Positions 8,427 through 16,919 of a stretch of 40,013 bases of DNA are shown in pieces. This DNA is from Bacteroidales bacterium (lineage in GTDB: Bacteria; Bacteroidota; Bacteroidia; Bacteroidales; JAOZQN01): contig JAOZQN010000006.1 in NCBI GenBank assembly GCA_029932195.1, positions 1 through 40,013 of the forward strand, given 5' to 3'. The notes below the pieces were generated by a model. That model saw nothing but the letters and a program-made list of their open reading frames with translations. It did no database searches and was not told the origin of the DNA. Position numbers and translations under genes: made by a program. Each line of letters starts with the position of its first letter. Position 1 is the stretch's first letter.

Positions 8427-8450
8427 AATAACAATTAAACTAAAAAAACT

Positions 8451-10238
8451 ATGTCAAATACAGTAAAATTAAATATAGACGGCATTCAAGTAGAAATAGA
8501 AAAAGGAAAATCTATACTTGATGCTGCAAAACAAGCAGACGTTCGCATACCAACACTTTGTCATCACGAAGACTTATGCGTATCAGGAAACTGCCGAGTT
8601 TGTGTTGTAGAAATTGAAGGAAGAAACAGATTAGAAGCCTCTTGTGCTGTGCCTGCCGAAGATGGTATGAAAGTTATTACATCATCACCAAAAGTGAGAA
8701 GAGCAAGAAAAGATGTTGTTGCACTTCTTGTTTCGGAACACAACACACAATGCACAACTTGTTACCGTAGCACAAACTGCGAGCTTCAAGACCTATCTGC
8801 TGAATATAATATTGATAACGAAATTTATTTAAGTGTTCTTAAAGAAGGAACTACTGTTGATAAATCATCGTGGTCTATAGAAAAAGACGATAGCAAATGT
8901 GTGCGTTGCCAAAGATGTGTTAGAGTATGTGCTGAATTACAACATGTTAATGCTCTTACAGTTGCAAATAAAGGTAAAGATATGAAAATTTCTACCTATG
9001 CCGAACTTCCATTTGCAAGTGTAGTTTGCACAAACTGTGGACAATGTATAACTCACTGTCCAACAGGTGCTTTAACAGAACGCAGATATTTTGATGACAT
9101 TTGGGGTGCAATTGGAGACCCTGATAAACACGTAGTTATAAACACAGCTCCATCAGTGCGAGTGGCACTTGGTGAAATGTTAGACTTCCCAGTAGGTTCA
9201 ATAGTTACAGGAAAAATGGTAACAGCCCTTAAGAAAATTGGATTTGACTCTGTTCTTGATACCGATTTTGCTGCCGACCTCACAATTATTGAAGAGGGAC
9301 ACGAACTACTTGACCGTTTGAAAAAAGCCCTTGTAGATAAAGATGAAACAGTAAAATTACCAATGATAACATCTTGTTCTCCAGGTTGGGTTAAATTTAT
9401 AGAGCACATGTATCCAGACCATTTGGGACATCTTTCTACTTGTAAATCTCCACAACAAATGTTTGGTGCAATGACCAAAACATATTACGCAGAAAAAATG
9501 GGACTAGACCCATCAAAAATTGTTAGTGTAGCAGGTATGCCTTGTGCTGCTAAAAAGTTTGAAGCAAATCGCCCTGAAATGAAAAGTAGTGGTTATCAAG
9601 ATGTTGATGCTGGTCTTACTACTCGTGAAATTGGGCACATGATAAAACAATCTGGACTAAATTTCATGGATTTAGACGACAGCGATTTTGATAGTATCAT
9701 GGGACAATCATCTGGAGCAGGTGTTATTTTTGGAGCAACTGGTGGTGTTATGGAAGCAGCTTTAAGAACTGTATATGAGCTTGTAACAGGAAGAGAAGTT
9801 CCATTTAAAAACCTAAATATTACTCCAGTAAGGGGACTTGAGGGAATAAAAGAAGCAACTATTAAATTTGAAAATTGTCTGTCAGGTTTTAGTTTCTTAA
9901 ATGGGGTTGAAGCAAAAATAGCAATTGCACATGGTCTTAAAAATGCAAGAATTATTATGGACCAAATAAAAGACGGAAAATCACCATATCATTTTATTGA
10001 AATTATGGCATGTCCTGGTGGATGTATCGGAGGTGGCGGTCAGCCAATACCAACCAACGATGAAATTCGCTTAAAACGTATTGCTGCAATTTATGCCGAA
10101 GATGCTGGGAAACCAATCCGTAAATCTCACGAAAATCCTGAAATTACTATGATTTATCAAGATTTCTTGAAGGAACCTTTGGGAGAAAAATCACATCATC
10201 TATTACACACTCATTACATAAAACGTAACAGATATTAA
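8451..10238 (+). CDS. hydA: [FeFe] hydrogenase catalytic subunit
   Basis: The 595-residue protein is the H2-forming or H2-oxidising subunit. A plant-type [2Fe-2S] domain comes first (Cys37, 48, 51, 65). The His-Cys3 [4Fe-4S] segment has His97, Cys101, 104 and 110. A two-[4Fe-4S] ferredoxin domain follows (Cys150, 153, 156, 160; Cys193, 196, 199, 203). The H-cluster domain carries all three signatures: L1 TSCSPGW (Cys309), L2 MPCAAKK (Cys365) and L3 MACPGGCIGGGGQP (Cys521, Cys525). All expected ligands are therefore present and the enzyme should be active if matured. The HydE, HydF and HydG maturases are not in this window. With hydC and hydB it makes an NADH-dependent trimer. A rho-independent terminator follows at 10338-10380. 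Confidence 0.96.
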   Translation: MSNTVKLNIDGIQVEIEKGKSILDAAKQADVRIPTLCHHEDLCVSGNCRVCVVEIEGRNRLEASCAVPAEDGMKVITSSPKVRRARKDVVALLVSEHNTQCTTCYRSTNCELQDLSAEYNIDNEIYLSVLKEGTTVDKSSWSIEKDDSKCVRCQRCVRVCAELQHVNALTVANKGKDMKISTYAELPFASVVCTNCGQCITHCPTGALTERRYFDDIWGAIGDPDKHVVINTAPSVRVALGEMLDFPVGSIVTGKMVTALKKIGFDSVLDTDFAADLTIIEEGHELLDRLKKALVDKDETVKLPMITSCSPGWVKFIEHMYPDHLGHLSTCKSPQQMFGAMTKTYYAEKMGLDPSKIVSVAGMPCAAKKFEANRPEMKSSGYQDVDAGLTTREIGHMIKQSGLNFMDLDDSDFDSIMGQSSGAGVIFGATGGVMEAALRTVYELVTGREVPFKNLNITPVRGLEGIKEATIKFENCLSGFSFLNGVEAKIAIAHGLKNARIIMDQIKDGKSPYHFIEIMACPGGCIGGGGQPIPTNDEIRLKRIAAIYAEDAGKPIRKSHENPEITMIYQDFLKEPLGEKSHHLLHTHYIKRNRY

Positions 10239-10337
10239 ACTGATTGATTCATGGAATTGTTTAATTGCTATATTGCAACAAAACTCATAACAATTTCATG
10301 AAATAATATAAGCTAAACTTTTGTTATTTAAAATTAT

Positions 10338-10380
10338 AAAAATAGAAATTAGGGTTTTATCCTTAATTTCTATTTTTTTT
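10338..10380 (+). terminator. terminator of the hydCBA operon
   Basis: AAAAATAGAAATTA (from 10338) pairs with TAATTTCTATTTTT around a short loop GGGTTTTATCCT, followed by a run of T. It lies about 100 bases past the hydA stop codon; the stretch between them is AT-rich without features. Confidence 0.8.
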
Positions 10381-10430
10381 TAGAATAATAACCGAAATTT
10401 AATATTTTTGTCAATTATATTTACAAAAAG

Positions 10431-10678
10431 GGCGGTTTTCACGGGTGCCAATTTCAAGGTTTTTTTGTAATTTTAGAATTGAAGTTTACCTTTGGGCACT
10501 CCTAAAAACTCAAAAATCAAGGCTTTCAAAATTCTTAAAGTTTGAGTTTACTCCTGTAAATGAATATTTTACTAATTTTGTATAACGCAGAGTTTGGAGT
10601 TTTTAGGAGTGCCCCTTTGTAAATGAGCATTTTAAAATTTCAAAAATAACGCAGAAATTGGCACTCGTGAAAAACGCC
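10431..10678. repeat. nested palindromic interspersed element, 248 bases
   Basis: This is the largest member of the repeat family and fills most of the 456-base gap between hydA and the next gene, in which I see no coding sequence. The outer ends GGCGGTTTTCACGGGTGCCA and GGCACTCGTGAAAAACGCC are inverted copies. Nested inside is a perfect 18-base inverted pair, GGGCACTCCTAAAAACTC (10494-10511) and its complement at 10597-10614. Two TGTAAATGA cores lie at 10555-10588 and 10618-10652, both ending in AACGC. The structure looks like one copy inserted within, or duplicated next to, another. It ends 16 bases before the start codon at 10695. Confidence 0.82.
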
Positions 10679-10694
10679 ACAAAAAGATATAAAA

Positions 10695-11462
10695 ATGACA
10701 AAAAAAATAGTTATAATAGGCTCAGGAAATGTTGCTACTCATTTATCAATAGCCTTATTTAAAGAGAAATATGAAATTGTTCAAGTTTTTAGCAGAACTT
10801 TAAAATCTGCAAAAATTTTGGCAGAGCAAGTTAATGCCAATTATACCAACTTATCTGAAAATTTATTTCTACATGCTGATTTATACATTATTGCAGTTTC
10901 AGATAATTCGATAAGTGAAATTGTAAATTTTGAGGCACTCAAAAATAAATTTTTGGTTCACACGGCAGGTAGCGTTTCTATTGATATTTTTGAAAATAAA
11001 ATTTCTAATTATGGAGTTTTTTATCCACTTCAAACATTTTCCAAAAATATTTCTGTAAATTTTAGCGAAGTTCCTATTTGCATAGAAGCCTCTGCCCTAC
11101 CCTATCAAAAGTATTTAGAAAAAATTGCTCATAATTTGGGTTGTAAGACTTATTTGATTAATTCTTTAGAACGAACAAAATTGCACCTTGCTGCAGTTTT
11201 TGTAAATAATTTCACTAATTATTTATACTCAACGGCATACAATATTCTTGAAAAAGATAATTTACCTTTTGAAATTTTGCATTCATTAATCAAACAAACT
11301 TCTGAAAAAGCAATAAATAATAATCCGAATAAAGTTCAAACAGGACCTGCTGTAAGGGGAGATGAAACCACAATAAAAAAGCACCTCAAAATGCTTGATA
11401 GTGAGGTGCTTTATAAAGAAATTTATACAGTCATCAGCAAACAGTTAGATATTGGCGGTTAG
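10695..11462 (+). CDS. Rossmann-like and DUF2520 domain protein
   Basis: The 255-residue protein starts with a nucleotide-binding beta-alpha-beta motif, IVIIGSGNVATHLSIAL. The sequence follows the pattern of the Rossmann-like/DUF2520 family, related to F420-dependent NADP reductase and pyrroline-5-carboxylate reductase-like folds. The N-terminal half (about 1-120) binds the dinucleotide. The second half (about 125-250) is helical with the family phrase KLHLAAVFVNNFTNYLY and a GPAVRGDETTIKKHL segment. The substrate of this family is not established. The start follows the palindromic element immediately, so promoter sequence may lie within that element. The stop codon sits inside a hairpin shared with the convergent porV gene. 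Confidence 0.82.
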   Translation: MTKKIVIIGSGNVATHLSIALFKEKYEIVQVFSRTLKSAKILAEQVNANYTNLSENLFLHADLYIIAVSDNSISEIVNFEALKNKFLVHTAGSVSIDIFENKISNYGVFYPLQTFSKNISVNFSEVPICIEASALPYQKYLEKIAHNLGCKTYLINSLERTKLHLAAVFVNNFTNYLYSTAYNILEKDNLPFEILHSLIKQTSEKAINNNPNKVQTGPAVRGDETTIKKHLKMLDSEVLYKEIYTVISKQLDIGG

Positions 11463-11508
11463 CTTTTAGTCGTTGAGAAAGCCAAAAACCAACCGCTAAC
11501 AGCCAATA
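11450..11508. terminator. hairpin between convergent DUF2520 gene and porV
   Basis: TATTGGCGGTTAGC (11450-11463) pairs with GCTAACAGCCAATA (11495-11508) with one mismatch. It includes the stop codon of the upstream gene and lies 12 bases from the porV stop. It lacks a good U-tract on the plus side, so I call it a probable convergent terminator only. Confidence 0.5.
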
Positions 11509-11520
11509 AGCCTAAAAAAT

Positions 11521-12696
11521 CTATTCTTCTATTACTCTTCCACCTCCGCCACCTACTGCTCCAAAATTAAAGCCGAGAGTAAAACGAAGTGTTTGTTCAA
11601 GTGGATTGTTTGGAGCAGATGCTACAGGAATAAGGTATGAAAAATCTATAGAAAATACGTTTAATTTTACACCCACTCCTGTTGTTATATATTTTCTTGC
11701 ACCTTTAAATTTATGTTCATGAAAATATCCAGCTCTAATGGCAAACTTATTTGAATACCAATACTCTGTTCCTACTGAATACATTAACTCATGTAACTCT
11801 TCTTTTACTCCAAAGGGGGCATCGTAAAAAGACTGCACAATTGCAACTGGTGCTGCAATATCCTCTTGTCTAACATGATTACCGATAGAATCCATTTGTG
11901 GAGTTGTTACAAGAAGTTTATTTATATCAAAAGCAAATGTAAATTTATTATACTGGTCTAATTCAGTAGTATATGATGCTCCTATTTTCATATTTGCTGG
12001 AATAAAATTTTGCTCCACACCTCCATAAGAAACCTTAGAACCAAGATTACTTAAATTTATACCTGCAGCAAAAAGTGAGGGCATTCCATTTACTTCAAAA
12101 TCTTTTTTATAAAAAAAAGATAAGTCTCCTGCATAGGCTATTCCTGCATGAGTAAGTCCTGCACCAGAAACTTGCTGACCTCCAGTAAGATCTGAATAAA
12201 TAAATCTAAGAGCAATTGCCCCTGATAAATTCTCGGATAATTGTAGAGCATATGCTCCATTAAATGAAAATTCATTAGGATTATGCACTACCGTATTTTG
12301 CCCTTGATCGTTAGTAAATTGAATTTGCCCGATGGTAAAATAAATAAGAGAAAGTGCAACAGTTTGCCGTTTGTTTATTCTTTTAAAACCAGTTAAAGTA
12401 TTGAGACTCATGTCGGTTGTGAGTTTTCGTAACCAAGGAGTATAAGATAATGCTACACCAAAATCTTTTTCAGTAAAAGCATATTTTGACGCATTCCAAA
12501 ATAAAGAATTTTCATCTGGCGAAGTTGCTACTCCTACATCTCCCATTGCTCCTGCACGGGCATCTGGCGTAATAGTTAAAAATGGAACTGCAGTAGAAAT
12601 AGAATTTAATCCTTCTACAAGTTCTTGGGCTTTTGTTATGTTTGCAGTTAAAACTAATATTGTTATTACTGCAAAAGAAAACATTTTTCGTTTCAT
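11521..12696 (-). CDS. porV: type IX secretion outer-membrane protein PorV
   Basis: PorV (LptO) is an outer-membrane beta-barrel of the FadL-like class that carries type IX cargo from the translocon SprA to the sortase PorU. The 391-residue protein has a signal peptide ending TKAQ at about residue 23. The characteristic family start follows: STAVPFLTITPDARAGAMGD, then GVATSPDENSLFWNASKYAF. The rest alternates strand-like segments and ends in a glycine-rich tail (GAVGGGGGRVIEE) instead of the usual aromatic barrel end, which is mildly odd. It follows porU on the same strand with a 252-base gap and has its own promoter at 12934-12963, so it can be expressed independently of porU. Confidence 0.93.
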   Translation of the reverse strand: MKRKMFSFAVITILVLTANITKAQELVEGLNSISTAVPFLTITPDARAGAMGDVGVATSPDENSLFWNASKYAFTEKDFGVALSYTPWLRKLTTDMSLNTLTGFKRINKRQTVALSLIYFTIGQIQFTNDQGQNTVVHNPNEFSFNGAYALQLSENLSGAIALRFIYSDLTGGQQVSGAGLTHAGIAYAGDLSFFYKKDFEVNGMPSLFAAGINLSNLGSKVSYGGVEQNFIPANMKIGASYTTELDQYNKFTFAFDINKLLVTTPQMDSIGNHVRQEDIAAPVAIVQSFYDAPFGVKEELHELMYSVGTEYWYSNKFAIRAGYFHEHKFKGARKYITTGVGVKLNVFSIDFSYLIPVASAPNNPLEQTLRFTLGFNFGAVGGGGGRVIEE

Positions 12697-12933
12697 GATA
12701 ATTGGGGTTTAAAATTAAAAAATGAAAGAATTACTAAATAAGTGTTAAGTTTTTAATGTTGAATTTTAATTGGCTACCGCCTAATCTTACTAACAAAAAA
12801 ACTTATTTTCAGTAAATTCTTATGTTTATTTATCGAAAAATGTAAAATTTTATCATAGGTTGGATTTAAAATTGAATTTTAATAAATATTAATTTGTTAT
12901 TTTGTTATAGACTTTCTTTTTTTTAAAAGGTTG

Positions 12934-12963
12934 CAAATATAATAAGTATTATTTTAAAATCAA
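12934..12963 (-). promoter_or_regulatory. porV promoter overlapping the end of porU
   Basis: On the minus strand TTG (12963-12961), a 19-base spacer and TATATTTG (12941-12934) match the Bacteroidota -33/-7 arrangement. The -33 part lies inside the last codons of porU. Initiation near 12928 would give porV a leader of about 230 bases. Confidence 0.65.
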
Positions 12964-15900
12964 TAATTTTTCGTATTTTTCTACATTTTTTCCTGTTGGG
13001 GTTGTTATTTTCAACCTGTAAATATATACGCCACGCCCTATGTTTGCTTCAAAATCATCTGTTCCATTCCATTCTATTGGGTCTGAGCGAAAACCTGTTG
13101 TAAACATTTGAGTGTGTAAAGTTTTCACCACTTTTCCCGATACAGTAAAGATTTGCAACAGCACATCAAGTTCGGTTCCGGGCTGATTATGTTCAAAAAA
13201 GAAAGATGTATTTGTAGTAAAAGGGTTTGGGTAATTAAAAAGTCTATTTATTGTAAACTCGGTTGATTCTACCACCAAAAAACTAATTTCTGCCTCCGAT
13301 GAGTTATTGTAAACGTCCCATGCCTTGAGTGTTAGAGTGTGTTCACCTTCATCTAACTTATAAAGCCCATAATCTACCTTTCCTTTTTGATAACTATTTA
13401 ATTCTGCTTCATAATAATCATTTAAAACAAACATTTGACTTGTGTTTTTATCTACAACTGCCGTTATGTCGTGTCCTATTCCACTACCTGCGGTATTGAT
13501 TCCACTTTCGTCAGATAATTTTGCAAAAACCGAAGGGCTCTGATTTGTCATTCCCCCATTTATAAAAGTGCTATCGTTCATAAATAACTGAATTTCAGGT
13601 CCAATATTGTCTTCTGCCACATTATCGCTTGTGCCTCCTATGATAAAATCTTTAAAATATCCACGTCCATCAACATTTCCATCTTTGGCAAAATAACTAA
13701 TTTTTCCATAACCATAATTATAATAAATATCTTTTGGAACTATAAATGAAAATGAAAAATCGCCATTTGTAACACTTGCTCTTCCTTTAAAAAGTGTATT
13801 GTTTTGATAAAAATAATAAAACGGTTCTTCGCCACCATTTCCGAGAGTTTTAAATTCTTTATTTTTGTCAAGCACTGTAGGATAGACAGTTCCATTAAAA
13901 TTTGTTAATTTATTTCCACTTCTATCTCTAATTTCACCAGTAATTGTAACTAGTTCTAAGGCACTTAAAGTATCGGTTGTTTTTACAGAGTTTCCATTAA
14001 TTGAGGTTGTTATAATTTCATTTTTAGCATAATTTAATTTGAGTGCAGGGTCTCCAAAAAGAGCAAAATATCGTCTGTTTTTTCCAGTAGTTACATTTTT
14101 TGCACGCATGTAAACATCACCAAAGCTATATTGTCCGTCTTCATCTCCTTCAAACATATAGTCGTAGGCATTATTATTTAAGTTGAAATTAGATTGTGAG
14201 TATGAGACTCTTGCAGTAGTAAACATCGCAATTGCTCCTCCTTCTGGATTTAAAAATACATATTCGCCAGCCGATGTAGTAGATTTATTTTCTGTTTGAG
14301 AATAACCATCAAATCTACTAAATTCGCAGGTTCCTGTAAAAAATAAAGATAAACGTTCAAAATTGTTCCAATTATTTATATCATTAATTGTTACAAGTCT
14401 CTCATGTGCAAGAGTTTGTGTACTTCCGTGTCCTGAGTAATTAACAATCAAAGCTCCTTTATTTATCCTATTATTAAGTTCAATAACTGCCTGTGGATAT
14501 TCCTCTCCTACCGCAGAAACTTCCTGGTTATAAGCATCTAAGAATATTTTTTTAATAATAAAAGAAGGATACAAAGTATCAATTTTTGTTGATAACTGCT
14601 CTGCATCATCCATGTGTGTATTAGAATCTTCATCATCACCAACAAAACACAATATATTTTGCCAATCTCCCTTATTATCAGGATTTAAGTAAGAACGAAT
14701 TTTGGCAACCATCTCACTTGCTTCTTCTGGTGTTTTTACAGGAATTCGCCCTACACCAATATCTAGGTTACCTTCAAGCTCGCCTTCATCATCATCTAAA
14801 AGTGCAAAATAATCATCAGAAGTTGTTGTCAATAAATTGCTATCAGATGTATAAGAATGATGTGTTTGATAAGTAAGAATAAAATTAGAATTTATTTCTG
14901 CATCTGGCTCTATATCTGATTTGTTTTTGTAAGAACCATCACCCAAAAGCAACAAATATTTCAGTTTGCTATTATTTTTCCAATATGCAAGTTTCACAAA
15001 ATTTCTGATAGCCGAAATATCTGGAATTCCACTTGAAAATTCGTTGTAAACTGCCTCTGTTGTAGCCACCTTAACAGTCATATTATCGTGGTCTCTATGT
15101 ATTTGTGCAATTTCTTCGGCTTGTGCCAAAAAATCGAGGTGAGTAACAATAATCATTTCAGTATTAGCACTTATCGCATGTAAATCTTGATTTTCAATTT
15201 CTCCCATATTATTTCCTATATAATAAGGTGTCAGAAAATTACTTCCATCGTAGGCTACAAATTCTTTTAGAGTTTCGGTTTCTACTTTAAAATTAAGAGA
15301 TGAACCAGAGTTTGTTACATTAATTTTTTTCGGACGATTAGAATTTGTTATATCCCAAACCACTGTATTTGAGTTAGTTTCAGATAAATTGAATTTTGTA
15401 ATATTTCCTGCTCCTGTGGTGGAAGCATCTCTAAATTGCAATTGTCCGTTTACTAATTTTAACGCACATTTTGCATTATAATCAATAAAATTGAGCCAAG
15501 CATCAGACGAAGGTGCTGGTTTATTGTAATTTATATTCAGATTAATATTATCAGAAGTTGAAGCATTATGAGTATATAAATTTGAAGAAGTTTTTGCATA
15601 AAAGGAACTATGGCTATCTCCTGTTGCAGATGCAATTGAAGTGCTTTTATTCAAATTGTTAGAAGTAAAATTAAACGAACTTACAACCGGAGACCTCGCC
15701 ACAACCGACACATAAAGTTTCATTTCAGAATTATCCACGAGATTAGACATTTCAAAACTAAAATCTTGCGAAGTAGTGGTCTGAAAACTTTCGCCAAGCC
15801 AAATTCTCCCAGAATTTAACAAATTAACACCTTCTTTTTCATGAAAAATGCGAAAATCATAACTATTTATTGATAAGTTATTTGTTCCAGATGCTTGATT

Positions 15901-16776
15901 TTCAGTTTTTATAGAATTACTATAACCAGTATTTTTATCTGTAAGAAAATAATATGCCGTATCGGAATAAATATGCAAGCGGTGCATAAAAATTCCTTTA
16001 TTTTCGTTGTAATCCCAAACAGTTGGAGCTTTTGCATAAAATAAAATATAGTTTGACGCTCGCAAAATATCATTTTCGGTAAGGTCGTCAATATACTCTT
16101 CGGAGTTATTAAAAGGAAGCAATCCCTCGTCGTTGCCAAAAACTCTCACTGCCGACGGATTAGAAAATCCGAGATCTGTGAGTTCTCTATCAGTAATTTT
16201 GTAAATTCCCGACTCAGTTATCCCTATTTTCACCCATTTTCCAGAATTTAAAACCGAATTTTCTACAAGATCTTTGCTTTTTTGTGATTTATTTTCAATA
16301 AATTCTCCTTCTTTTATAACAAGTGTAAAACTTACAAGCCGTTCTATTTTACCATTTTTAAGCCGTAGCGGAACAAAATTTAAACTCAAAAGCGGAACTC
16401 TACGGGCAGAATATATTTTATTTTCAATTTCAATATTATTTTTTATTTCAGATAAATTTCTAACTCCCGACTTATCCGACTCCGAAAGGATTTCGTATTT
16501 TTTATTTTCAAGAGAAATAATAATTTCGCCCCCATTATAATTATATTTTTTCAAATTAATTACTTTTGCAAAATATGGTAGATTATAACTATCGAGATAT
16601 TCCGAGTTTTTAAAATTCAGATGATAAAATTTTTTGGTATTTATTTCGTTTCCATTCTGAACTATTTTTTTATCCGTCCACAATATTTTTTCGTCAGATT
16701 TGTGTAAAATCTGTGCAAAAGTTAATTTACTGATAAAAAGAACAATTAGTATAAATATTATTTTACGATATTTCAT
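12949..16776 (-). CDS. porU: type IX secretion sortase PorU
   Basis: PorU is the surface transpeptidase that removes the C-terminal signal of type IX cargo and attaches cargo to lipopolysaccharide. It belongs to the gingipain (C25) cysteine peptidase family. The 1275-residue protein has a signal peptide ending TFAQ and a long N-terminal beta-rich region (to about 530). The caspase-like peptidase domain (about 540-920) contains LLLLGDGSYKNK, the catalytic His783 in NYSGHGS and the catalytic Cys817 in FTGTCEFSRFD. Beta-sandwich modules follow. The C-terminal segment FNYPNPFTTNTSFFFEH to GRGVYIYRL resembles a type IX sorting domain, as known for PorU itself. It is directly upstream of porV and divergent from a PorP-like gene. 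Confidence 0.95.
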   Translation of the reverse strand: MKYRKIIFILIVLFISKLTFAQILHKSDEKILWTDKKIVQNGNEINTKKFYHLNFKNSEYLDSYNLPYFAKVINLKKYNYNGGEIIISLENKKYEILSESDKSGVRNLSEIKNNIEIENKIYSARRVPLLSLNFVPLRLKNGKIERLVSFTLVIKEGEFIENKSQKSKDLVENSVLNSGKWVKIGITESGIYKITDRELTDLGFSNPSAVRVFGNDEGLLPFNNSEEYIDDLTENDILRASNYILFYAKAPTVWDYNENKGIFMHRLHIYSDTAYYFLTDKNTGYSNSIKTENQASGTNNLSINSYDFRIFHEKEGVNLLNSGRIWLGESFQTTTSQDFSFEMSNLVDNSEMKLYVSVVARSPVVSSFNFTSNNLNKSTSIASATGDSHSSFYAKTSSNLYTHNASTSDNINLNINYNKPAPSSDAWLNFIDYNAKCALKLVNGQLQFRDASTTGAGNITKFNLSETNSNTVVWDITNSNRPKKINVTNSGSSLNFKVETETLKEFVAYDGSNFLTPYYIGNNMGEIENQDLHAISANTEMIIVTHLDFLAQAEEIAQIHRDHDNMTVKVATTEAVYNEFSSGIPDISAIRNFVKLAYWKNNSKLKYLLLLGDGSYKNKSDIEPDAEINSNFILTYQTHHSYTSDSNLLTTTSDDYFALLDDDEGELEGNLDIGVGRIPVKTPEEASEMVAKIRSYLNPDNKGDWQNILCFVGDDEDSNTHMDDAEQLSTKIDTLYPSFIIKKIFLDAYNQEVSAVGEEYPQAVIELNNRINKGALIVNYSGHGSTQTLAHERLVTINDINNWNNFERLSLFFTGTCEFSRFDGYSQTENKSTTSAGEYVFLNPEGGAIAMFTTARVSYSQSNFNLNNNAYDYMFEGDEDGQYSFGDVYMRAKNVTTGKNRRYFALFGDPALKLNYAKNEIITTSINGNSVKTTDTLSALELVTITGEIRDRSGNKLTNFNGTVYPTVLDKNKEFKTLGNGGEEPFYYFYQNNTLFKGRASVTNGDFSFSFIVPKDIYYNYGYGKISYFAKDGNVDGRGYFKDFIIGGTSDNVAEDNIGPEIQLFMNDSTFINGGMTNQSPSVFAKLSDESGINTAGSGIGHDITAVVDKNTSQMFVLNDYYEAELNSYQKGKVDYGLYKLDEGEHTLTLKAWDVYNNSSEAEISFLVVESTEFTINRLFNYPNPFTTNTSFFFEHNQPGTELDVLLQIFTVSGKVVKTLHTQMFTTGFRSDPIEWNGTDDFEANIGRGVYIYRLKITTPTGKNVEKYEKLLILK

Positions 16777-16796
16777 TTTTTATTTACAATTTTAGG

Positions 16797-16896
16797 ATTT
16801 ACGATTTAAGAATTACGATTGGTGGACACCTAATGAATTAAATTTTCTAAATTAGTTTTTCTGGCGTCCGCCAATCGTAAATTGTAAATCGTAAAT
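16797..16896. repeat. inverted repeat between divergent porU and PorP-like genes
   Basis: Left arm 16797-16830 (ATTTACGATTTAAGAATTAC, then GATTGGTGGACACC) and right arm 16863-16896 (GGCGTCCGCCAATCGTAAAT, then TGTAAATCGTAAAT) are inverted copies with few mismatches. They occupy almost the whole 143-base gap that must also hold two divergent promoters. Confidence 0.75.
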
Positions 16897-16919
16897 AATC
16901 CATCATTAACATTTTTTAG

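Noticed and set aside
8315-8450. Possibility that hydB is a frameshifted longer gene that lost its C-terminal ferredoxin domain
   Set aside because: None of the frames after the stop codon encodes the cysteine motifs of a ferredoxin domain; the gap is AT-rich repeat.
9053-9478. 141-codon minus-strand frame
   Set aside because: It is antisense to the highly conserved H-cluster domain of hydA; its length follows from that gene's codon bias.
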